Shown here piece after piece: positions 50,310 through 58,378 of a stretch of 64,000 bases of DNA. The stretch covers positions 1 through 64,000 of the forward strand of contig NZ_JAKXMK010000037.1 of NCBI RefSeq assembly GCF_022524485.1, in the 5' to 3' direction. The notes beneath the pieces were generated by a model. It ran no database searches and had not been told where the DNA came from. It saw nothing but the letters and a program-made list of their open reading frames with translations. Made by a program: the position numbers and the translations under genes. Position 1 is the stretch's first letter, and each line of letters starts with the position of its first letter. The stretch comes from Pseudonocardia alaniniphila (GTDB lineage Bacteria; Actinomycetota; Actinomycetes; Mycobacteriales; Pseudonocardiaceae).

Positions 50310-51809
50310 TCAGGCGGTCTGGTCGGCGGCAACGGGGCGCACGGCCCCAGGCTCGGTCTCGAGCCCGCCGCCGGAGCGGTCGAGGGCGGCGTAGTCGAAG
50401 CGCTCGCGGCGCAGCAGGCTCACACCCACGGCCACGACGAGCGAGACGGCCTCCAGCGCGACGATCCCGCCGAGCTCGTGGCCGAGCTCGCGCAGCGGCA
50501 GCCCGACGGCGATGCTCAGCACGAGGCTGGAGACGAAGGCGGGGGCGGTCATCCGCGACCAGAAGATGGCCAGCGCCAGCGGGAAGATCAGCGCAGCCTT
50601 GACGAAGAAGACGAGGTTGACCAACTCGACGTAGTCGACCCCCGAGCTGACGATCACGCCTCCGACGACCCCGGCCACCAGGATCGACAGCTTCGTCCAC
50701 CGGATCAGCCGCCGGTCGGGGATGTCCGGGCGGATCCGCGTGACGATGTCGACGGCGACGAGCGAGGACAGGGCGGAGAACGCTCCGTCCATCGAGGAGT
50801 AGCAGGCGTTGCAGATGATCAGCACGTACAAGGCGATGAGCACCAGGGGCAGGCCCAGGTGCGACACGACGTACGGGCCGATGCCGCCCGCGCCGTAGTC
50901 GCCGAGCGCCTCGAGCGGGACGCCCATCGACGTGCCGACGAGCCCGAGCAGGCCCAGCGTCAACGGGATCGGATAGAACCACAGGCCCGCCCACAGGAAC
51001 GTCCGATTGAGGTTCGCCGGTTTCATCGCCCAGACTTTCTGCCAGAACGTCTGGTCGGCCATCGTCGAGGCGAGCAGCCCGAGTGCCAGCGAGATGCCGA
51101 AACCGGCAGCCGCGGCCGGGTCGAACACGCTCAGCCGGGTCGGGCCGGCCTCTCCGACCCTCGCGAACACGAGGTCGGCGCCGCCGGCCTTCGCCAGCAC
51201 GTACAACACGACGATCGCTGCGGGAACGGTGATGAGCAAGGTGGTGACGGTGGCCGTGACAGCCGATGTCCAGAGACCGCCGAAATAGGAGTAGACCATG
51301 ACGATCGCGAGCGTCACGAGCAGCACGGTCGTCGTGTTGAGACCGAACACCACGCCCATCACGAGAACGACGCCGTACAGATTGATGAAGATCTCTGCGA
51401 GCAGTCCGAGAAGCATCGCGACGAGGATGACGGTGCTCGCGGTCCGGCTCGCGAAACGGACGCGGACGAACTCGACGATCGTGTATCCGCGAGGCATTTG
51501 ACGACGTAGCCGCAAGGCGAAGGGAACCATGGCGACGACCGCGAGCCCGTTCGGCACGATGAACCAGAGCAGGCCGGAGGTGCCCCAGGTGTAGGCCTGG
51601 GCCGATGACAGCATCACCGCCATCGACCAGGTCCAGACGGCGATGACCGACCCGACCCCGAAGCCGAGCCCGATCCGCCGACCTGCGATGACGAAGTCGT
51701 GCGTGCTGCGTGCCATCCGGCGCACCGCGAACGCGATGGCCAGCATGAACAGGCCCAGCCCGGCCATGAGTGCAAGGCCGAGCGCAGGCGGTACATCGGT
51801 GGAAGCCAT
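50310..51809 (-). CDS. Sodium:solute symporter (SSS family)
   Basis: A 499-residue symporter with about thirteen helices. Start ATG 51807-51809 with GGAGGAATGCG. FVIAGRRIGLGFGVGSVIAVWTWSMAVMLSSAQAYTWGTSGLLWFIVPNGLAV and YSSMDGAFSALSSLVAVDIVTRIRPDIPDRRLIRWTKLSILVAG are SSS hallmarks. It is the first structural gene behind the leader ORF at 51924-52022, and it probably imports the organosulfur or related substrate oxidised by the downstream monooxygenase. Specificity is inferred from context only. Confidence 0.92.
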   Translation of the reverse strand: MASTDVPPALGLALMAGLGLFMLAIAFAVRRMARSTHDFVIAGRRIGLGFGVGSVIAVWTWSMAVMLSSAQAYTWGTSGLLWFIVPNGLAVVAMVPFALRLRRQMPRGYTIVEFVRVRFASRTASTVILVAMLLGLLAEIFINLYGVVLVMGVVFGLNTTTVLLVTLAIVMVYSYFGGLWTSAVTATVTTLLITVPAAIVVLYVLAKAGGADLVFARVGEAGPTRLSVFDPAAAAGFGISLALGLLASTMADQTFWQKVWAMKPANLNRTFLWAGLWFYPIPLTLGLLGLVGTSMGVPLEALGDYGAGGIGPYVVSHLGLPLVLIALYVLIICNACYSSMDGAFSALSSLVAVDIVTRIRPDIPDRRLIRWTKLSILVAGVVGGVIVSSGVDYVELVNLVFFVKAALIFPLALAIFWSRMTAPAFVSSLVLSIAVGLPLRELGHELGGIVALEAVSLVVAVGVSLLRRERFDYAALDRSGGGLETEPGAVRPVAADQTA

Positions 51810-51852
51810 CGCATTCCTCCAGGGATATGGCTGGGACGCGGCATCGGGGGAT

Positions 51853-51884
51853 GACCGCCGATATGCCGGAAAGAGAAGGCGGTC
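51853..51884 (-). promoter_or_regulatory. Hairpin in the 5' leader of the symporter operon
   Basis: GACCGCC (51853-51859) and GGCGGTC (51878-51884) are exact complements with an 18-nt loop, 40-75 nt upstream of the symporter ATG. A second small stem TCCCG-AAC-CGGGA lies at 51893-51905, just after the leader ORF's stop. Alternative pairing after leader translation could give attenuation. Confidence 0.45.
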
Positions 51885-51923
51885 GCCAAAATTCCCGAAC
51901 CGGGAGTGTGGCGGATATACCGG

Positions 51924-52022
51924 TCAGCCCTGGCGACAGTGCCGGTCGTCGACACACAGCTGGCTCGCGGCGAGCAGGGCGAGATCCAGTCGATCAGCCG
52001 TGGTCCGAACGCAGCCATACAC
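51924..52022 (-). CDS. Cysteine-containing leader peptide (symporter operon)
   Basis: A 32-residue ORF starting at GTG (52020-52022), which is preceded by AGGTGGAC. It encodes three cysteines (positions 4, 23 and 29). The RLDLALLAASQLC stretch resembles the HxDL...LC core of actinobacterial sulfur-responsive leader peptides. Its stop is 114 nt before the symporter start and is followed by two stems. Ribosome stalling at Cys codons under low cysteine would be the mechanism by analogy. The motif match is weaker than for the divergent leader at 52429. Confidence 0.55.
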   Translation of the reverse strand: MYGCVRTTADRLDLALLAASQLCVDDRHCRQG

Positions 52023-52428
52023 GTCCACCTTTGTATGTGAACGACAAGATCAGAGCAAGGCATCGGTCGCTATTGTGGTCGCGCGCGCATCTACTTCTTG
52101 GATGGTGAGAATTGTTGTGACGGCGTGACGAATCGACCGGACATTTGGTCGTCAGGCGTTTTACTTCGGCTGGACCATCCGAATAATCACGTGTGTGTCG
52201 CGGCGTAGCGACCTTCCAGACGCTGCCCGGCCAGCCGCCCGCGGGCTCATCGGGGAGACGGTCGGGCCAGGCGCCTGGTCCCCTACGTCCGGCTCGTCAC
52301 ATCCTTGACAGATCCATCGGGTGGTCGCCTACATTCGATGTCGTCCATCCAGAGCGGCCGAGAGATCTGGCTCGTCGAAGCCGCAGCAACCATGTGCCTC
52401 ACGGCGCCGGGTGCTAACGCCAGGATCG

Positions 52429-52557
52429 ATGGGAGATGTCGTGCGTCGATCGCACGCTCAGCGGACGGCCACCCGGTCGTCCTCGTGGTTGACCTCCACG
52501 TGGTCCAAGCGTCGGCACGTCGATCTGTGCCGCACGCAAGCCGCTCTTTGTCGCTGA
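52429..52557 (+). CDS. Cysteine-containing leader peptide (DUF1684/flavin reductase operon)
   Basis: A short ORF ending WSKRRHVDLCRTQAALCR-stop. The RRHVDLCR...LC core is the hallmark of the small leader peptides found upstream of sulfur-assimilation genes in mycobacteria and streptomycetes. From the ATG at 52429 it would be 42 residues, with CCAGGA upstream; a TTG at 52489, 19 residues before the core motif, would give the more usual length. Cysteines lie at positions 34 and 41. The stop is 163 nt upstream of the DUF1684 gene, with a hairpin in between. Confidence 0.7.
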   Translation: MGDVVRRSHAQRTATRSSSWLTSTWSKRRHVDLCRTQAALCR

Positions 52558-52646
52558 TCCATCCCGGCCCCTCGGCCACCCTGGTTCCCCCGCGCCGACG
52601 CGTACCGAGCGGTCCGACGTGTCGCGTGAGGGCTCTGCACAGCGGT

Positions 52647-52671
52647 GATCCCGGCCGGAACGGCCGAGATC
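52647..52671 (+). promoter_or_regulatory. Hairpin between leader peptide and DUF1684 gene
   Basis: GATC-C-CGGCCG-GAA-CGGCCG-A-GATC forms a 6-bp perfect stem plus a further 4 bp beyond one mismatch, with a GAA loop. It sits 50 nt before the DUF1684 start, a fitting place for an attenuator controlled by translation of the leader ORF. Confidence 0.5.
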
Positions 52672-52720
52672 CTGTCCACAGTGGATTCTCCCGACGCCGA
52701 AGTTCCTGCAAGGAGAGCGC

Positions 52721-53545
52721 ATGAGCATCACCGATTCCCGATCGAGCAACCAGCACCTGCGGGACGAGTGGGCGAGCTGGCATGCCGAGCGCGAGGCGGA
52801 TCTGTGGACCTCGCACGGCTGGCTCAGCCTCACGGGCCTGTACTGGCTCGACGTCGAACCCCGGTCGTTCGAGGGGCTGCCCGGCACCTGGCGCGCCACC
52901 GGCGACGGCGGTGTGGAGGTGTCCGCGGCCGAGGCCGATGGGCTGGTGGTCGGTGGCATGCCGGTGACGTCGACGGTGCGGCTCGAGCCGGTCGACGGCG
53001 TGCCCGGCGTGCTCGTCGAGGCCGGACCGCGCACGGTGGAGGTCGTGCGCCGCACCGACTCCTACGCGTTGCGCGTACGTGATCCCGAGGCGATCACCCG
53101 CACGGAGTTCACGGGCGTTCCCACCTTCCCGGTCGACGCACGATGGGTCGTCGACGGCAGGTTCGCGGCCTATCCGCAGCCGCGACGGATCACCGTGGGC
53201 GCCGTCGTCGACGGCTTGCAGCACTTCCCGACCGCCGTCGGGGTGGTGCATTTCAGCGTGCACGACGGTGACCACGAGCTGGTCGCGTTGCGGGGGAAAG
53301 CAGGAGGGCTGGTGCTGCATTTCCGGGACGCCACGTCGGGCGAGTCCACATACGGCGGGGGCCGCGTGCTGACGACCCTCGAACCGGATGCGGAGGGCCG
53401 GGTGCGCATCGACTTCAACCGGACCGTCAACCTGCCGTGCGCGTTCACCGCGTACGCGACCTGCCCGCTGCCTCCCGCGGAGAACCTCCTGACGGTTGCG
53501 GTCGAAGCCGGGGAGCGCGACCCCGCGCGGCCGGACGTCCGATGA
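52721..53545 (+). CDS. DUF1684 protein
   Basis: A 274-residue DUF1684 protein with AAGGAG upstream of the ATG. Family features: LRDEWASWHAEREADLWTSHGWLSLTGLYWLD at the N terminus, RTEFTGVPTFPVDARWVVDGRF in the middle and DFNRTVNLPCAFTAYATCPLPPAENLLTVAVEAGER at the end, an all-beta fold of unknown function. The conserved F/Y, N-P-C-A and C-P-L-P-P-x-E-N-L residues are intact. The stop overlaps the flavin reductase start (ATGA), so the two are co-translated. Controlled, by inference, through the cysteine leader upstream. Confidence 0.88.
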   Translation: MSITDSRSSNQHLRDEWASWHAEREADLWTSHGWLSLTGLYWLDVEPRSFEGLPGTWRATGDGGVEVSAAEADGLVVGGMPVTSTVRLEPVDGVPGVLVEAGPRTVEVVRRTDSYALRVRDPEAITRTEFTGVPTFPVDARWVVDGRFAAYPQPRRITVGAVVDGLQHFPTAVGVVHFSVHDGDHELVALRGKAGGLVLHFRDATSGESTYGGGRVLTTLEPDAEGRVRIDFNRTVNLPCAFTAYATCPLPPAENLLTVAVEAGERDPARPDVR

Positions 53546-54093
53546 GCAGCACGGTGGGGATGGCACGCGCCACGGAAACCGCGGAGGCCATGGAGCCGGC
53601 TGTCGACGCGGCCGCGATGCGCGACGTACTCGGGCATTTCGCCTCCGGCGTGGTCGTGGTGACCGCACGCGGCCCATCGGGCCCGATCGGTTTCACCTGC
53701 CAGTCCTTCACATCACTGTCACTGGATCCGCCGCTGGTGAGTTTCGCGCCGTCCCGCGCGTCGTCGACGTGGCCCCGGATCCGCGAGGTCGGCACGTTCT
53801 GCGTGAACATCCTGGCCGCCGACCAGGAACGCCACAGCGCGGGTTTCGCCCGGTCCGGTGTGGACAAGTTCGCCGGTGTGCGGTGGCGGCCCAGCCGATA
53901 CGGCGCGCCGGTCCTGGAGGGGGCGTGTGCCTGGGTGCACTGCAGGCTCCACAGTGAGCACGACGGCGGCGACCACACGATCGTCCTGGGCCGTGTGCTC
54001 GAACTGGCCGCCGACCACTCCCGGACTCCACTGCTGTACCACCGCGGCGCCTACGAGCTCATCCTTCCCCGGCCGCGCGAGGAGTCTCGGTGA
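53542..54093 (+). CDS. Flavin reductase (FMN-binding split barrel)
   Basis: A 183-residue NAD(P)H:flavin oxidoreductase of the HpaC/PF01613 family: MRDVLGHFASGVVVVTARGPSGPIGFTCQSFTSLSLDPPLVSFAPSRASSTWPRIREVGTFCVNILAADQ, GVRWRPSRYGAPVLEGACAWVHCRL and HTIVLGRVLEL. It supplies reduced FMN to two-component monooxygenases. The DmoA/NtaA-type enzyme of the divergent operon is the obvious client. Start coupled to the DUF1684 stop by ATGA; a short N-terminal extension precedes the domain. Confidence 0.93.
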   Translation: MSSTVGMARATETAEAMEPAVDAAAMRDVLGHFASGVVVVTARGPSGPIGFTCQSFTSLSLDPPLVSFAPSRASSTWPRIREVGTFCVNILAADQERHSAGFARSGVDKFAGVRWRPSRYGAPVLEGACAWVHCRLHSEHDGGDHTIVLGRVLELAADHSRTPLLYHRGAYELILPRPREESR

Positions 54094-54514
54094 CCGTGCG
54101 GTGTCGTAGATCCGGTTGTGCAGGTAGGTCTGAATCCTCGATATGACCGCCGCCATGTTGCGGTTGTGGCGTCGGTGATCGAACATCCCACGGTGGGGCC
54201 GACTCTGTTCGACTCTGGATATCGACGACATCGTTCAGCAATCCGCCTCCGAGCAGGCGGGGGAAACATCGATCGACTATCTGCGTCGACCGGGCCGGCC
54301 GCGCGAGTCAGTTGCCGCGCGATCGCCGTGGCGTAGATGCGAGGCGGGTGCGTACTCGTCGAGTGAGTGCTGGTCGGGCCGGCGTCGGACGCGTTCGAGG
54401 AGGCGTTCTCCGCCCCCTCGCGGCTGATTTCGGAAGACGAGTTCGGTATTCGTCGTGGAGAGAAGTTCTTCGTCAGGCGGGCGCATCGTCATTCCCTGAC
54501 CTCGGAGTTCGGCT
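54094..54514. other. Long 5' region of the amidase gene
   Basis: About 420 bp with no gene. I looked for a structured leader because cell-wall hydrolases are often riboswitch-controlled, but could not match a known class by eye. Nothing else recognised. Confidence 0.4.
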
Positions 54515-56416
54515 ATGCAGGCTCATGCTGCGAGTTTCCGCGCGGCACTAGCGGTTGGAACTGCGTCAGCATTGCTGCCCGTGTTCCTCCTCGTCGGACC
54601 TGCGGGTGCGGCGGCTCCCGCCGTCGGGATGCCGGGTGCGCTGCAGGAGGCGTTCACTGCCGCCGCGCAGCGGTACCACGTCCCCACTGACGTGCTGCTC
54701 GCAGTGTCCTACATCGAGTCGCGCTGGGACGCGCACGCTGGACGGCCCAGCGTCTCCGGCGGATACGGGCCCATGCACCTGACGGACCTTCGCACCGCGC
54801 TCGCGCAGTCCCGCCCGGTGGCCGATGGCCGGGACGACACGGCCAGGACGCCGGATCCCTCCCGCACTGCCGCCCTGGCCGCGTCGCTGACCGGGCTGCC
54901 CGAGGACCGAATCCGTCTCGACCCCGCTGCCAACATCACGGGCGGCGCGGCGCTGCTCGCGTCCGACCAGGAAACACTGGGGCAGCCACTCACCACTGAT
55001 CCCGCAGACTGGTACGGCGCCGTGGCCCGCTACTCGGGCTCAGGCACGCAGGCCGCCGCCGCGGACTTCGCGGACGAGGTGTTCGACGTGATCCGCTCCG
55101 GTGAGGTGCGTACGACGGACAGCGGGCAGCGCGTCGCACTTGCCGCGCTGCCGGCCGTCGCATCGCCTACCGCACAGGTTCGTGCGCCGGGCCTGCCCAC
55201 AGGACACTCAGGACACACCGAGTGCCCGTCATCGCTGAGGTGCACGTGGATTCCAGCCCCCTACGAGCAGTACGGGCCGGAGCCGACGGACTACGGCAAT
55301 CACGACCTCGCTGAGCGGCCCAAGGATTCCTCCATCGATTACATCGTCATCCACAGCACCGAAAGCACATGGGACGCCGCGATCGGGCTGGTCAAGGAAC
55401 CGACCTATCTGGGCTGGCACTACACCGTGCGATCCTCGGACGGGGCCGTTGCTCAGCACCTGGCGACAAAGGACGTCGGCTGGCACGCCGGGAACTGGTA
55501 CATCAACGCGAAGGCGATCGGCATCGAACACGAGGGCTTTCTCGCCGATCCCGATGCCTGGTTCACCGAGGCGATGTATCGCTCGTCGGCGCGTCTCGTG
55601 CGGTATCTGGCGCACCGTTTCCGAATCCCGATGGATCGGCAGCACATCATCGGCCACGACAATGTTCCAGGACTCACCGCGGACACCGTGGCGGGAATGC
55701 ACACCGACCCGGGCCCGTACTGGGACTGGGCGCACTACTTCCGCCTGCTCGGTGTGCCGTTCCACGCGGCGGCAGGGTCCGGAGCGGGCGTGGTGACGAT
55801 CGACCCGTCCTACAGCCGCAACGGGCCGGCTCTCACGGGATGCGTATCGAGGGACGAGCCGTGCACAGCGCACGGCTCGAGTGCCATGCTGCTGCACACG
55901 GCGCCGAGCGAGAGTGCGCCCCTGGTGAAGGACGCCGGACTCCACCCGGACGGACGGAGCACCTCTGACGTCAACGACACCGGCGCCCGTGTTTCCGCCG
56001 GTCAACAGTACGTGGTGGCTGGGCGCAGGGGCGGGTGGACGGCGATCTGGTACCTGGGCCGGAAGGCCTGGCTGCGCGACCCGCGCCGTCGTCGGGTGAC
56101 GCTCCCTGCGCGGGCCATGGTCGCAACACCGCGGCGTGGGCAGGCGTCGATCCCCGTTTACGGCGGGGCCTTCCCGAAGGCCTCCATCTTCCCGACCGGC
56201 ATTCCCGTTCCGGCCGACACGACCCTGCAGTACAGGCTGCCCGCGGGACAGAGCTACGTCGTGGGCGACAAGGTCACCGGCGAGTACTACCACTCCACGA
56301 TGTACAACACAGCACAGCAGACTTGGATCAGGGGCACGACGTACTACGAGATCCAGTTCGGCCAGCGGCTCGGCTTCGTGCGGGCATCCGACGTCACCCT
56401 TCACCGATTGCGGTGA
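54515..56416 (+). CDS. Secreted N-acetylmuramoyl-L-alanine amidase with SLT-like domain
   Basis: A 633-residue exported cell-wall hydrolase. Signal peptide: residues 1-33 (RAALAVGTASALLPVFLLVGPAGAAA). An N-terminal lysozyme/transglycosylase-like segment (about 40-195) has VLLAVSYIESRWDAHAGR and GGYGPMHL, with Glu in YIESRW as the candidate acid. The Amidase_2 domain (about 270-415) has IVIHSTES and HIIGHDNVPG, giving the two zinc histidines, and GWHYTVRSSDGAVAQHL. A C-terminal region of about 220 residues, containing two paired WYLGRKAWLRDP/TWIRG-type SH3-like repeats, may bind the wall. It could cut both glycan and peptide bonds. ATG with GGAG ten bases upstream. Confidence 0.9.
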   Translation: MQAHAASFRAALAVGTASALLPVFLLVGPAGAAAPAVGMPGALQEAFTAAAQRYHVPTDVLLAVSYIESRWDAHAGRPSVSGGYGPMHLTDLRTALAQSRPVADGRDDTARTPDPSRTAALAASLTGLPEDRIRLDPAANITGGAALLASDQETLGQPLTTDPADWYGAVARYSGSGTQAAAADFADEVFDVIRSGEVRTTDSGQRVALAALPAVASPTAQVRAPGLPTGHSGHTECPSSLRCTWIPAPYEQYGPEPTDYGNHDLAERPKDSSIDYIVIHSTESTWDAAIGLVKEPTYLGWHYTVRSSDGAVAQHLATKDVGWHAGNWYINAKAIGIEHEGFLADPDAWFTEAMYRSSARLVRYLAHRFRIPMDRQHIIGHDNVPGLTADTVAGMHTDPGPYWDWAHYFRLLGVPFHAAAGSGAGVVTIDPSYSRNGPALTGCVSRDEPCTAHGSSAMLLHTAPSESAPLVKDAGLHPDGRSTSDVNDTGARVSAGQQYVVAGRRGGWTAIWYLGRKAWLRDPRRRRVTLPARAMVATPRRGQASIPVYGGAFPKASIFPTGIPVPADTTLQYRLPAGQSYVVGDKVTGEYYHSTMYNTAQQTWIRGTTYYEIQFGQRLGFVRASDVTLHRLR

Positions 56417-56531
56417 CCGGATATCGGGCCGCTGCGTAGCCCGCGTAGCCGTCGTCGACGGGGCCTCGGCCGAACAACCGCCGCCACGCACGACCGGCCG
56501 CCACGGGCTCGCCCGTTGTCGAGGCGCGCCG

Positions 56532-57395
56532 TCAGTGGACGGATCTGGCGGCGGCGAGGATCTGGTTGGTGACCTGGACCGGATGCGAGATGAGCGTGAG
56601 GTGTGAGCCGCCGGACACCTCCAGGATGTGGGAGTGCGCTCGGTGTGCCATGAAGAGCTCCGACTGCGGCGTGATGATCTGGTCGCTCATCCCGATCACG
56701 TACCAGGACGGGATCGTCTTCCACGCCGCGGCGGCTGAGGGGGTGTCGAACGCAGCCGTGGCGGCGGGCCGCTGCGTCGCCCACAGTTCCCGCGCTGTAC
56801 TTGCGGGCAGGTCGGGGGCGAAGTTGTGCAGAAAGATGTTCTCCTTCAGGTAGTACTGCACGGCGCCGGTAGGGGCTCCGGCGTAGGGACCGCTGTCGAA
56901 CAGCGTGGCCGGGTTTGCGCTCAGGGCCGAGGTCTTGCCGCTGAGCTGTCCGTTCGTCTCGCCGACGTCGGGCGCGGCGGCGTCGACGTAGACCAGAGCC
57001 TTGACGTTGGGGTTGCCCGCGGCGGCGTTGGTGATAACCGCGCCGCCGTAGGAGTGGCCGACCAGAACGATCGGGCCTTTGACGGTCGACAGGAAGTCCT
57101 TGACCTCCTGGGAATCGCTCGACAGACCCCGGAGGGGATTGTCGATGGCGCGCACGACGTACCCGTCGCGCTGGAGGCGGTCGACCTCTCCACTCCAGCT
57201 GGACGCGTCGGCCCAAGCGCCGTGCACGAGCACGATGGTCGGTTTGGGGGCGGCCTTGGCCGGTGCGGCAGGGGCCGCCGGTGTGGGCGTCGCGGCCTCG
57301 GCCGAGGCGCTCGCCACAGCAGCGAGGCCCAGCGTGAGCACCGCCGAGAGTCCGGCGGTCAGGAGCGCAGAGCGCCACCTCGACGAAATGTGCAT
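56532..57395 (-). CDS. Secreted alpha/beta hydrolase
   Basis: A 287-residue exported hydrolase. Signal peptide about residues 1-34 (SALLTAGLSAVLTLGLAAVASASAEA), an Ala/Pro-rich linker, then TIVLVHGAWADASSWSGEVDRLQRDGYVV (oxyanion HG), nucleophile elbow VLVGHSYGGAVITNAA with Ser about residue 117, and catalytic His in GGSHLTLISHP near the end. Resembles the EstC/methylesterase-like group annotated as alpha/beta hydrolase. Substrate unknown. Stands alone; convergent with the amidase gene. Confidence 0.92.
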   Translation of the reverse strand: MHISSRWRSALLTAGLSAVLTLGLAAVASASAEAATPTPAAPAAPAKAAPKPTIVLVHGAWADASSWSGEVDRLQRDGYVVRAIDNPLRGLSSDSQEVKDFLSTVKGPIVLVGHSYGGAVITNAAAGNPNVKALVYVDAAAPDVGETNGQLSGKTSALSANPATLFDSGPYAGAPTGAVQYYLKENIFLHNFAPDLPASTARELWATQRPAATAAFDTPSAAAAWKTIPSWYVIGMSDQIITPQSELFMAHRAHSHILEVSGGSHLTLISHPVQVTNQILAAARSVH

Positions 57396-57898
57396 GAGTG
57401 GGACCTCTCTGAGGAAACAGGCTTAATCACCCGGCAGGAATAGTTGATCGTCCTGGGATGTCGGCGCATCCGGACGCCATGTGGATGAAACGCTACCTGT
57501 TGCTTCATCTCGCGACATCGCACGTCAGGATGCTGTAACACCTGGCATTCGGGATTGGATCTTGACACGTCTTCAACTCGCAGCGCTGGAGCATCAGCAG
57601 GGAATTTCTGCCCACCGGACTTCGAGCGGATGTGCTCGTCGCTGGTCGTAATCAACTTCGGCGGCCATTCACGAGCGATGCGAGGTCGATCCGTGCGTAC
57701 TGCGGCTTCACATCCTGTCGTCCCGACAGCACGATGGGCGGTTCCCCGCGTCGGGGGAGCCGCCCATCAATGTTTCTACCCGTGGAACCGTGGATCAGAC
57801 AGATGCCGCCGATCGTGGTGTGGCCGAGCCTGGTCGCTGTTCATGATCGCGTTCCAGGCGGTGACAGCAGCCGGTGAGGGCGTCGCCCCTGGCATCGG
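57396..57898. other. Intergenic region with a strong terminator
   Basis: The left part is the promoter region of the hydrolase and is AT-richer (57420-57560). A long terminator hairpin lies at 57733-57768. No gene recognised. Confidence 0.45.
57733..57768. terminator. 15-bp terminator hairpin
   Basis: GATGGGCGGTTCCCC (57733-57747) pairs with 57754-57768 with a single G-T wobble and a 6-nt loop, followed on the plus strand by AATGTTTC. It lies 130 bp beyond the 3' end of the small repeat-peptide gene, which would delimit that gene's transcript. Confidence 0.7.
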
Positions 57899-58111
57899 TT
57901 ATGCAGCGCGGTCGGCAGGTGGGGTCGCGTGCTCTGCCGGCTGTGGCTGTGAGGTCGTGATCGCCGGATTGAGCGTGGCGGGCACGGTGCCGGTGCCGCT
58001 TCCGTACTGGTGACGGCGGTGGTCGAACGGTGGATTGAGCGTGGTGACCCTGATGACGTTTCCGCGCTCGTCGGCGCGGTGGTCGAACGATGGGTTGAGC
58101 GTGGTGGTCAT
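57899..58111 (-). CDS. Small peptide with TLNPxFDHR repeats
   Basis: A 70-residue ORF whose ATG (58109-58111) is preceded by GAAGGAGTCGCACC, one of the best ribosome sites in the window. It contains TTLNPSFDHR near the start, TTLNPPFDHR from about residue 23, and a third weaker ATLNPAITTS. The remainder is Pro/Ala/Thr-rich (SQPQPAEHATPPADRAA). There is no signal peptide or membrane helix. The DNA around each repeat is also conserved (GGTGGTCGAACG(G/A)TGG(A/G)TTGAGCGTGGT). A RiPP precursor with repeated cores is one reading, but no maturation enzyme lies nearby in the window; a small regulatory protein is another. Confidence 0.6.
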   Translation of the reverse strand: MTTTLNPSFDHRADERGNVIRVTTLNPPFDHRRHQYGSGTGTVPATLNPAITTSQPQPAEHATPPADRAA

Positions 58112-58245
58112 GGTGCGACTCCTTCCCGGCTGAATGTCGCGGCCGTCGAGCGACGCGGCGCCCCGACTCGGGCGTGGCGCTGCCGCCTCAGGAATTCAGC
58201 GTCGCGACGAGGCCCGCTCGACGCATCACGGCCACCCACCGTCAT

Positions 58246-58347
58246 GTACTGGTGCTGACCGAACTGCGCGGCCCCCTGCTGATGGGTATGCCCGACGCCG
58301 ACCTCGCACCGGGGGAGGACCCGCGCATGCGCGCGAAGTACGCATAA
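58246..58347 (+). pseudogene. C-terminal gene remnant
   Basis: One frame reads LVLTELRGPLLMGMPDADLAPGEDPRMRAKYA-stop, with protein-like composition unlike its surroundings. There is no ribosome site and the upstream frame is arginine-rich. Probably the tail of a lost gene; family not recognised. Confidence 0.3.
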
Positions 58348-58378
58348 CGCCCGCCGAGAAGTCGGGTGCCGGTTCGGG

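Noticed and set aside
54094..54514. Cyclic-di-AMP-type riboswitch before the cell-wall amidase
   Set aside because: The long leader is suggestive, but no match to the conserved core could be made by eye.
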